A stretch of DNA of 32,839 nt from a virus. Positions within the stretch are counted from its first letter, which is position 1. Each line of letters begins with the position of its first letter. Under the pieces are notes generated by a model. The model saw only the letters and a list, made by a program, of their open reading frames with translations, made no database searches and was not told the DNA's origin. This document shows, in pieces, positions 13,155-19,284 of this stretch. Both the position numbers and the translations under genes were made by a program. The stretch spans positions 1-32,839 of IMG/VR virus record IMGVR_UViG_3300027985_000967; one strand, 5' to 3'.

Positions 13155-14009
13155 ATGGGTGAGGACGCGATAAAAAAAATAAAGTCCCCAAAAGGGAGAA
13201 TGGTCATTGATATGATGGCCTGGAAGGGTGACCTGGTCCACTTGACCGTTCTAGGTATAGCCCCGCTGAATGAGCAAAGGAGCCCTGATGGGGAAAAGGT
13301 CGATACCCAATGGCGATGCCTCTGCAAATGCGGGAACATTGTCAATAAATCCGGGACTCATCTCAGGTCAGGGTTTACCAAAAGCTGCGGTGTTTGTTCT
13401 CTACGGGCGGAATTGACCGCTAAAACCAAGAAAAAAAGACGGAGGATGTTCGAGGAAATGAATGAGAAAACTCTGAATGCGAAATTTGAAAGTCTGACCG
13501 CCCTTGAACAGAAGGTATACTTATCTGTCCCTATCAAGGAGGCTTGGAAAAATTCGACGATAATCGGAGAGCTGGCCCGCAAGGGTCTTCCTATGCATCC
13601 CAAGTCTGTTCTTGCCATACTCAACAAGCTGGCCGAACAAAAACTTGTCATTGAACGTCCGAGGAGTTCGTGGCGCCGGATCACGGCAAATAAACCATTC
13701 TCCACCCCGGATAAGAACCAGCAAAATAATGCGGGTCAAAATCAGAACACTCAACCCTCACCGGTCCCCTCACCGGAACCGATAACAGGAGATCTCCAGA
13801 TGCAGATGACGCACGTTCCCCAGGAAAATAAGGCGGTAAAACCTCGGACACCTGTTGAGATCGTTGACGAGCTGTTGCTGGAGTTGAAAAAATTCTCGGG
13901 AAAAGCCGAGTCGGCGGCTCTCGAGATCGCTGAGTATATCGCAGGGGTGGAAAGCCAGGCGAAGAAGCTGGAGAAGTTCAAGGAGTTGTTTAAAGAGATG
14001 GGGGCATAA
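13155..14009 (+). CDS. Zinc-ribbon plus winged-helix DNA-binding protein
   Basis: 284 residues. The N-terminal segment (about 25-85) has a WRCLCKCGNIVNKSG...SGFTKSCGVC pattern, with CxCxCGN and SCGxC, typical of small phage zinc-ribbon/AP2-like DNA-binding modules. A middle segment (about 115-180: LTALEQKVYLSVPIKEAW, STIIGELARKG, KSVLAILNKLAEQKLVIER) reads as a winged helix. A Pro/Gln-rich linker is followed by a C-terminal helical, possibly coiled-coil region. It is the last gene of the rightward early/middle operon, just before the terminator. A regulator of middle or late transcription is possible, but that is inference. Confidence 0.6.
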   Translation: MGEDAIKKIKSPKGRMVIDMMAWKGDLVHLTVLGIAPLNEQRSPDGEKVDTQWRCLCKCGNIVNKSGTHLRSGFTKSCGVCSLRAELTAKTKKKRRRMFEEMNEKTLNAKFESLTALEQKVYLSVPIKEAWKNSTIIGELARKGLPMHPKSVLAILNKLAEQKLVIERPRSSWRRITANKPFSTPDKNQQNNAGQNQNTQPSPVPSPEPITGDLQMQMTHVPQENKAVKPRTPVEIVDELLLELKKFSGKAESAALEIAEYIAGVESQAKKLEKFKELFKEMGA

Positions 14010-14033
14010 ATAAAACCGCCCTGGTCAGGTGGT

Positions 14034-14067
14034 CCCCCTCCAGCATGGCAGTCTGGAGGGGGTTTTT
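14034..14067 (+). terminator. Intrinsic terminator ending the rightward operon
   Basis: CCCCCTCCAG (14034-14043) pairs perfectly with CTGGAGGGGG (14053-14062) around a 9-base loop and is followed at once by TTTTT. This is a textbook rho-independent terminator 25 bases after the stop of the preceding gene. It separates two converging operons. For leftward transcripts a weaker imperfect stem next to it, followed by TTTTATTTA on the minus strand (about 14008-14032), may serve. Confidence 0.9.
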
Positions 14068-14084
14068 ATAGTTGCCGCCTTGTT

Positions 14085-14381
14085 TTATAATCCTCTTCTT
14101 TCGGTGAAATTAAAATTTAAATTAACGCCTGGATAGACGTGTCTTGAACCAAAGAAACGAGGGAATGTTGCTATTTCATCCACATATACCTCAAATCCAT
14201 GGCACATAACGGAAACAAAAAAGAAATGGGCAATTCCTTCAGCATGGATTTCAACCGAAACTACATTATTTTCAAACTCGCCTGATCCAAGGAAAACTCC
14301 GTCAGGATCATAAATCTCAACAATCCCATGGTTAAAAAGATCGTCTATTTTTTTCTTCAACTCTCCTTTGAAAAGTATCAT
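14085..14381 (-). CDS. Small protein of unknown function, last gene of leftward operon
   Basis: 98 residues, beta-rich (VEIYDPDGVFLGSGEFENNV, VSVEIHAEGIAHFFFV), without signal peptide or catalytic motif. GAGGGG lies upstream of the ATG, at the end of the XRE gene. It is more AT-rich than its neighbours. It is the final gene of the leftward block and ends 18 bases from the convergent terminator. No family recognised. Confidence 0.6.
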   Translation of the reverse strand: MILFKGELKKKIDDLFNHGIVEIYDPDGVFLGSGEFENNVVSVEIHAEGIAHFFFVSVMCHGFEVYVDEIATFPRFFGSRHVYPGVNLNFNFTERRGL

Positions 14382-14384
14382 GTA

Positions 14385-14573
14385 TTACCCATTACCCCTC
14401 TTCGGTGGATGTCCCTCGATATACCGGATAAACGCCGCGTGTTTAGCCGTAGGCTGGCGGACACCATTCTCTATCCGGTGGATCTCGTGATACGTCATCG
14501 CCATCAATCGGCCCAACTCGGTGGGAGTCAGGCCGATCTGTTCGCGGATAGCTTTAAATTCCTGGCTGGTCAT
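14385..14573 (-). CDS. XRE-family helix-turn-helix regulator
   Basis: 62 residues forming one complete Cro/CI-type helix-turn-helix: FKAIREQIGLTPTELGRLMA (helices 1-2 and turn), then MTYHEIHRIENGVRQPTAKH (recognition helix and the ENGxRxP loop), then AAFIRYIEG. It has no dimerisation or peptidase domain, so it is a Cro-like rather than a full CI-like regulator. It overlaps the upstream gene by 4 bases. It may control the leftward operon or the divergent late promoter region; the operator is unknown. Confidence 0.8.
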   Translation of the reverse strand: MTSQEFKAIREQIGLTPTELGRLMAMTYHEIHRIENGVRQPTAKHAAFIRYIEGHPPKRGNG

Positions 14574-15016
14574 ATTTCCCCTGGATCAATGATGTGATGA
14601 GCATGCCCGTTTTCAAAAGCCTCGAGGGCAAGATCCCTGCTCCTGTAGTGGATCCCGGTGGCAACCGATGGCCGCTCAAGGTAATAGCCACAAGGACCGT
14701 CGGCCCACTCGTTGTAGTCGTCATCAGCGGCCTCGATACTGCGCCAGTCAGCTTTAACCAGGCGGACCTCTCCGGCATACCGGACATTATCGCAATCCCT
14801 ACCGGACCATACCATTGCAATCAGTCCGTTCTCTGATCTTTCCGCAATGGCGCGGTGAAAAGCCCGGCGCTTTTCTGTTTCTTGGTGTCGGTCAGGTTTG
14901 TGCCCATGTTCCCGTTCGATGCGATCAATCAGGTGCAGGTTTTTCAGCTTTACCATGTCGCTGATATCTGCTTTTCGCAGTGCCCTGGCTATGCTCAAAA
15001 ATTTTTCTCGACTCAT
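14570..15016 (-). CDS. Hypothetical phage protein
   Basis: 148 residues from the ATG at 15016, which follows GTGGAGG. The N-terminal third is helical and charged (LSIARALRKADISDMVKLKN, HLIDRIEREHGHKPDRHQET); the rest is acidic with several Trp and Tyr (VKADWRSIEAADDDYNEWAD). No known catalytic motif is visible. It is coupled by 4-base overlaps to the gene on each side, so it belongs firmly to the leftward operon. Function unknown. Confidence 0.6.
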   Translation of the reverse strand: MSREKFLSIARALRKADISDMVKLKNLHLIDRIEREHGHKPDRHQETEKRRAFHRAIAERSENGLIAMVWSGRDCDNVRYAGEVRLVKADWRSIEAADDDYNEWADGPCGYYLERPSVATGIHYRSRDLALEAFENGHAHHIIDPGEI

Positions 15017-15360
15017 CCTATTGCCTCCACTGTTCTCTTGATTCCAAGTTTTTCGATCAAACCCTCTAACTCCCATTTCTTGGGCAGGAGCAAGGCGCAA
15101 GCCACGGCATCGAAGATATCGAAAAAGGAATCTTCCTCTTTGAAATCTTCCTGATCAATCTCCCAGGTGGTCCCGGTCGTCACCACGATACAACCGACCG
15201 TGAATTTTGGTCTAATGACACGGCTGCCTCCCCGGATTGAACGGATAACCTCCTCATCATCCCATTCCATCTCTTCCACAGGGACGCCAGCTTTGGTCAA
15301 CACAACCATGAGGTTGTTCTGGGCGTTGATGGCCATTTTGTTCCTGATTTCATTCTCCAT
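15013..15360 (-). CDS. Hypothetical phage protein
   Basis: 115 residues from the ATG at 15360 (GAGGA upstream). The N-terminal half looks helical and acidic (VPVEEMEWDDEEVIRSIRGG), the middle is a beta-rich segment (PKFTVGCIVVTTGTTWEID), and the C-terminus is a helix pair. It has no signal peptide or recognised motif. Overlaps of 4 bases with the downstream gene show coupled translation. Function unknown. Confidence 0.58.
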   Translation of the reverse strand: MENEIRNKMAINAQNNLMVVLTKAGVPVEEMEWDDEEVIRSIRGGSRVIRPKFTVGCIVVTTGTTWEIDQEDFKEEDSFFDIFDAVACALLLPKKWELEGLIEKLGIKRTVEAIG

Positions 15361-15368
15361 GGCAGTCC

Positions 15369-15599
15369 TCACTTGATAATCTTTTTGGCGATAAGAACCG
15401 GGCAACAGTCCTCGTGATCGATCATGCCGACGGCATCTTTGTGCTTTTCGTCAGGACTGTGACCCCAAACGAGCACACCAGTTGCCTCGCAATAAAGACA
15501 ACTGTATTCGTCCATGCAATTCTCCTCATCCCGGTCCCGCTGTAACCATGTCTCAATGATGGCCGTAGCCAAAGCCTGCTCTTCCTGTCCTGTAATCAT
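15369..15599 (-). CDS. Small Cys-containing protein, putative zinc knuckle
   Basis: 76 residues behind a perfect AAGGAGGAA site. After an acidic N-terminal helix come ENCMDEYSCLYC and, 30 residues later, DHEDCC, which may bind one zinc ion (CxxC plus His/Cys). It has no family that I recognise. It shares its small size and Cys pattern with other mini proteins of this phage. Confidence 0.6.
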   Translation of the reverse strand: MITGQEEQALATAIIETWLQRDRDEENCMDEYSCLYCEATGVLVWGHSPDEKHKDAVGMIDHEDCCPVLIAKKIIK

Positions 15600-15681
15600 C
15601 GCGTTCCTCCTTGGGTTGGTGTGGTGGTATAAGTGCTAACCTGCACTCACCCGGCCCCCGTAAGGGCCAGGAGATTGAAGG

Positions 15682-16020
15682 TTAAATTTCCTGCTTGGCG
15701 ATGGCTTCAGTTACGGCAGTTTTAACCTGATCAGGAAGGTCTTCAATTTCATAATCTTCGATGCCACTCCTAACCATCCATCCGACAGCCTCTTCCTCAG
15801 ATATCTTGAGGTATGTCTCTTTTGATCCCTGCCAGTTACTCCAATGATGGCGGACCCAACATCCAGACTTGGTGTAAAACAGAACTTCATGCTCAAATTC
15901 GCTGCCCGTTACATTCCCAACATGGTTGTTTCCATTCCACCATGTATGCTCGGGGAATTTTACGGCCTTCTGCTCGTCAAACCATCCGCCGTTGTCGATA
16001 GGTGTCCTTACTGTTGCCAT
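15682..16020 (-). CDS. Hypothetical acidic phage protein
   Basis: 112 residues behind AAAAAGGAGAA. The sequence is unusually rich in Trp and aromatic residues (GGWFDEQK, HTWWNGNNHVGN, CWVRHHWSNWQGSKETY), followed by an acidic C-terminal helix region (SEEEAVGWMVRSG). The aromatic-rich first half suggests a compact beta domain for protein or carbohydrate contact. No family recognised. It lies in the middle of the leftward operon. Confidence 0.6.
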   Translation of the reverse strand: MATVRTPIDNGGWFDEQKAVKFPEHTWWNGNNHVGNVTGSEFEHEVLFYTKSGCWVRHHWSNWQGSKETYLKISEEEAVGWMVRSGIEDYEIEDLPDQVKTAVTEAIAKQEI

Positions 16021-16064
16021 GGTGTTCTCCTTTTTTATTCCTGTTGGTTGGTGGTGTTGCGCTT

Positions 16065-16268
16065 TTATGGCCTATGCATCCTGATCGGCGGTATGATCCG
16101 GACCCTGACCGGTGAATGGTGCTGGCTGCCCGAGAAAAGACCGTTCATCCCTGCCCAGGCCCTGGCCAAATCCTGGACGATATCCAGGTAGACCAGGGTG
16201 CAGTAATTGACCGTTTCCTCTCCGGTAGTGCGGTTCCTTCTTTTCATTTCGACTGTGTAGGTCTTCAT
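16065..16268 (-). CDS. Small phage protein of unknown function
   Basis: 67 residues from the ATG at 16268 (GAAGGGG upstream); the in-frame ATG at 16316, which has GAGGG upstream and adds 16 residues, is equally arguable. The sequence begins with a beta strand (KTYTVEMKRRN) and continues with a helix (YLDIVQDLARAWAGMNGLFS), a pattern of tiny phage alpha/beta proteins. It is followed by 44 bases without a gene before the next one. Function unknown. Confidence 0.55.
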   Translation of the reverse strand: MKTYTVEMKRRNRTTGEETVNYCTLVYLDIVQDLARAWAGMNGLFSGSQHHSPVRVRIIPPIRMHRP

Positions 16269-16318
16269 AATCGAATCCCCTTCTTTTGTGAATATTGCTA
16301 CATTGTAAGCTACCATTG

Positions 16319-16570
16319 TTAAACCCTCACTTTACTCGCATACACAGGACATATTTTTGACATCAAAATATCACTTCGTTTAACTGCTGATTCTATGCCG
16401 ACATATTCACCACATTTTTCACATCGATAATGCCCAAATGATTTTCTTGGATCATCTGCCTCATTCTCGCCCACGCATTTTCCGCACACTACCATCTTGC
16501 AACCAGGTAAATATTTATTGTCAACTCGCCATGTTGGAGCAAAGTCGTGTATGCCATTTTCAAATATCAT
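16319..16570 (-). CDS. Small zinc-ribbon protein, first gene of leftward operon
   Basis: 83 residues from the ATG at 16570 with a strong AAAGGAGGAA site; longer in-frame starts have none. The middle has two CxxC pairs (VVCGKCVGE and YRCEKCGEY) about 22 residues apart, the geometry of a zinc ribbon. An N-terminal FAPTWRVDN and a C-terminal Ile/Lys-rich tail flank it. It is the promoter-proximal gene of the leftward block. Host-directed or regulatory roles are possible, but nothing specific can be read. Confidence 0.62.
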   Translation of the reverse strand: MIFENGIHDFAPTWRVDNKYLPGCKMVVCGKCVGENEADDPRKSFGHYRCEKCGEYVGIESAVKRSDILMSKICPVYASKVRV

Positions 16571-16857
16571 TACTTCCTCCTTTGTGTTGTCCGCTGTCTC
16601 GCTCATCAACTCCATGCTGATGCCCAAGATCGCAAACAACTGCAGCTCATTGCGTGGCGGCCTGGTTGGTTACAGCCTGGCCACGCTTTCCGGTTCTCCG
16701 TTAAGCTCCCCGTTTCGTTTTCATTGGCTAGTGCCGGTCGGGCGAGATCGGCCCTCACCTTCAACGTATATCCAATGGACACATATAGCAAGGGCGAAAA
16801 CGACATGCCTTCATTTTCTTTAACCGTCAAATTACCGACATTTAAACCACATCGGCC
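16571..16857. other. Non-coding stretch between divergent operons
   Basis: No convincing gene lies here. Open frames on both strands lack ribosome sites and protein-like composition. The leftward operon should have its promoter in or near this stretch, but only weak hexamers were found on the minus strand (for example TTGACG near 16825). GGTTGGT-type words recur (16670 region, and again near 16890, 16045 and 15615), which may be protein or antitermination sites or chance. Confidence 0.5.
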
Positions 16858-16886
16858 TTGCCAAAAAAATGGCACACCTGTAGTAT
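16858..16886 (+). promoter_or_regulatory. Sigma70-like promoter for the late operon
   Basis: TTGCCA (16858-16863) and TAGTAT (16881-16886) are separated by exactly 17 bases and the spacer begins with an A tract. This is the best sigma70-type promoter seen in the window. Transcription should begin near 16893, about 45 bases before an intrinsic terminator and about 117 bases before terS. Confidence 0.55.
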
Positions 16887-16938
16887 TAAGGTGGTTGGTG
16901 CCTAATGGCCGGGTTCCTCCTCCTTGCCTGGCCGCTTG

Positions 16939-16982
16939 TAACCCCGGTGAGCATAACGCCAAATGCTTGCCGGGGTTATTTT
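16939..16982 (+). terminator. Leader terminator between late promoter and terS
   Basis: TAACCCCGG (16939-16947) pairs with CCGGGGTTA (16970-16978); inside it GAGCAT can also pair with ATGCTT. TTTT follows directly (16979-16982). The strength is comparable to the terminator at 14034. It lies between the putative late promoter and the first late gene, so late transcription would need read-through or antitermination. Confidence 0.65.
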
Positions 16983-17009
16983 GGATTAAGGGGGGGCTAG
17001 GAGGGAGTG

Positions 17010-17660
17010 ATGGTAAAGAAGACGGTGAAGAGTAAGGTCGATTGGGAACGGGTGGAATGTGATTACCGGGCCGGAAGTCTATCCCTTCGTGATATGGCAG
17101 CCATCTACGGAGTTTCCCATACCGCCATTCGTAAGCGGGCCAATAAATACTGTTGGGATAAAGACCTGAAGCCGAAGATAAACGCTCGAGCTGATACCCT
17201 GGTTTCCAGAGCTGAGGTTTCCGGAGAAGTTTCCAATACGAAATTGGAAACTGAGCAAGAAGTTATCAATGCCAACGCCACGGCCATTGCCAACATCAGG
17301 TTGAGCCATAGAAAGGATATCAGGATAGCTAAAGATTCCCTCATGGTTATGATGGGGGAGCTTGACGACCAGATCCGCGATACTCCTGCATATAATAAGC
17401 TGGCAGAGCTTTTGGCAGGTAATGAGGAATTGGACCTTGGCAAGCTGCAGGGCGCCTTTTACCGGGTTATCAGCCTGCCACAACGAATTGAAAACTTGCG
17501 CAAGATTACCGATACCCTCAAGAGTCTTGTGACTATGGAGAGGGAGGCATGGGGTATCAATATGGAAACCACCGAAGAGGTCAAAGAGGTTTCCGTCTCT
17601 TGCAATGGTGAGCTTGATCCCCTCATCATGGCCATGATCCCGGTGATGCCCCCGCAATGA
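17010..17660 (+). CDS. terS: Terminase small subunit
   Basis: 216 residues from ATG 17010 with GGAGGG upstream. The N-terminal helix-turn-helix (about 22-46: SLSLRDMAAIYGVSHTAIRK) is of the kind TerS proteins use to recognise the packaging site, and the long helical middle (about 85-165) fits the oligomerisation core. The C-terminus is acidic and probably contacts TerL. It lies directly before terL with a 4-base overlap, as expected. Its coding sequence contains several GTTTCC copies that could be part of the packaging site. The first gene of the late operon. Confidence 0.82.
   Translation: MVKKTVKSKVDWERVECDYRAGSLSLRDMAAIYGVSHTAIRKRANKYCWDKDLKPKINARADTLVSRAEVSGEVSNTKLETEQEVINANATAIANIRLSHRKDIRIAKDSLMVMMGELDDQIRDTPAYNKLAELLAGNEELDLGKLQGAFYRVISLPQRIENLRKITDTLKSLVTMEREAWGINMETTEEVKEVSVSCNGELDPLIMAMIPVMPPQ
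17202..17251. repeat. GTTTCC repeats inside terS
   Basis: GTTTCC occurs at 17202-17207, 17217-17222 and 17229-17234, and its complement GGAAAC at 17246-17251; a further GTTTCCG is at 17589-17595. The first three are spaced 15 and 12 bases apart. Packaging (pac or cos) sites are often inside or next to terS, so these could be TerS contacts. The core is the same as in the initiator-gene repeats. Confidence 0.35.
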
Positions 17661-19270
17661 GCATCATTCCCGAGCCCCAAGGCGGCCTAAGCCCACGCCT
17701 ACGCCGGATTGCTGCTTACGAGCAGATCTTTGCCCAGATCAGGGCAGGGTATCAAGAGCGCGAATGGGAGGAGTATACAGTCAAGGCCCAACGGGAACTC
17801 TGCCGGAATGACCTGTTTTACCTGCTGGTCTACGTTTGCTCGCGGTCGGATATCAGCCGCGATTGGCTGTTTGACCGGTGCAACGAGGTGCAACTCGAAC
17901 CAGATGGCAACCTGGACCTGTGGGCGAGGGAGCATTACAAGTCAACGATCATAACTTTCGGGAAGTCAATCCAGGAAATAATAACCGACCCCGAAGTCAC
18001 CATCGGGATTTTCTCCCACACAAAGCCCCAGGCAAAATCATTCCTCGAGCAAATCAAGCGTGAGCTGGAGTCGAACAAGAACCTCTATCGTCTATTCCCC
18101 GAGATCCTTTATGAGGATGCCAAGCGAGAGGCCACCAAGGCCGGGCGTTCATGGTCAAGCGACAAGGGCATAATCGTCAAGCGGACCACGAACCCCAAGG
18201 AGCCGACTGTCGATGCTTCTGGCCTGGTCGATGGACAGCCCACCGGTATGCATTACCGGATCCTCAATTATGATGATATCGTCACCCTCGAATCAGTCTC
18301 CACCCCTGAGCAGATAAAGAAGACCACCGATGCCCTGGCCCTGTCCTACAATCTGGGGGCGGCCGGGGGATCCCGTCGGTTTATTGGTACCCGCTACCAC
18401 CTCCACGACACTTATCACGAGATCATCAAGCGCGGCACCGTTAAGAAGCGCATCTTTCCCGCCACAGATAACGGCAAGCCTGATGGCAACCCGGTATTCC
18501 TCACGTCTGATGTGCTGGCCCAGAAGCGCCGGGACATGGGGCCATATATTTTCGCTGCCCAAATGCTGCAGGATCCCACCGCCGATGCCGCCCAGGGATT
18601 CAAGCGGGAATGGCTCAGGTTCTATAATACCCAGCCGGATATCAACCTGCTGAACCTGTATATCACCGTAGACCCTGCAAACGAGAAGAAGAAGTCCAGC
18701 GATTACACCTCGATGTGGGTATGGGGACTAGGGCCTGACCGCAATTACTACCTGATAGACGCGGCCTATGACCGGATGAACCTGACCGAGAGAACCAACA
18801 ACCTATTCCGTTTGCATTCCGAGTATCATCCACTCGACGTTGGGTATGAGCGTTATGGTATGCAGGCCGATATCCAGCACATGGAATCGGTGATGGACCA
18901 ACGGACATATCGGTTTGGTATCACCGAGCTTTACGATAACACGCCAAAGAATGACCGCATCAAGCGCCTGGTCCCTCTTTTCGAGCAGGGCCGGGTATGG
19001 TTGCCCAGGTCATTATGGAAGCATAACAGCGAGGGAGAGCGCGTGGATCTGATATCCCTGTTCATCGAGGCGGAGTACACCGGGTTCCCGGTTTGCCTCC
19101 ACGATGACATGCTGGATAATATGGCCAACATCGTTCACCCAATGTTCTTCCCTGTATGGCCAAAGCCTGTTGAGCGCAAGAGGGAGGAGTCTTGGGAGCA
19201 GAAGTTACAGCGCAAGCTGGCGGCACAAGGGAAACTGATCGGACGCGCAACCAGCCACATGGCTAGATAG
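17657..19270 (+). CDS. terL: Terminase large subunit (packaging ATPase-nuclease)
   Basis: 537 residues. The N-terminal ATPase has a divergent Walker A loop AREHYKST (90-97), seen in many podoviral and siphoviral terminases, IGIFSHTKPQAKSF (116-129), and a Walker B strand RILNYDD (201-207). The C-terminal RNase H-like nuclease begins with ITVDPAN (D339) and has D349 in SSDY and further acidic residues in LHDDMLDN near 475-482. It cuts the concatemer and drives DNA into the prohead through the portal. It overlaps terS by 4 bases and is followed by the portal gene, the standard order. Confidence 0.93.
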   Translation: MSIIPEPQGGLSPRLRRIAAYEQIFAQIRAGYQEREWEEYTVKAQRELCRNDLFYLLVYVCSRSDISRDWLFDRCNEVQLEPDGNLDLWAREHYKSTIITFGKSIQEIITDPEVTIGIFSHTKPQAKSFLEQIKRELESNKNLYRLFPEILYEDAKREATKAGRSWSSDKGIIVKRTTNPKEPTVDASGLVDGQPTGMHYRILNYDDIVTLESVSTPEQIKKTTDALALSYNLGAAGGSRRFIGTRYHLHDTYHEIIKRGTVKKRIFPATDNGKPDGNPVFLTSDVLAQKRRDMGPYIFAAQMLQDPTADAAQGFKREWLRFYNTQPDINLLNLYITVDPANEKKKSSDYTSMWVWGLGPDRNYYLIDAAYDRMNLTERTNNLFRLHSEYHPLDVGYERYGMQADIQHMESVMDQRTYRFGITELYDNTPKNDRIKRLVPLFEQGRVWLPRSLWKHNSEGERVDLISLFIEAEYTGFPVCLHDDMLDNMANIVHPMFFPVWPKPVERKREESWEQKLQRKLAAQGKLIGRATSHMAR

Positions 19271-19284
19271 AGGAGCAGCAGACA

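Noticed and set aside
12671-13345. A 224-codon leftward frame opposite thyX
   Set aside because: Overlaps the clear ThyX motif region and the following gene on the other strand; no ribosome site.
14034-14067. Terminator stem considered as an attachment site core
   Set aside because: The perfect stem plus T run is fully explained as a terminator; no integrase or duplicate of the sequence was seen in the window.
16606-16962. A 118-codon leftward frame in the same gap
   Set aside because: Low-complexity, Gly/Pro/Cys/Trp-rich translation with no ribosome site; it runs through the promoter-terminator segment.
16547-17035. A 162-codon rightward frame across the gap before terS
   Set aside because: It has no ribosome site, its composition is unlike the other phage proteins, and it overlaps the first leftward gene, the promoter, the terminator and terS.
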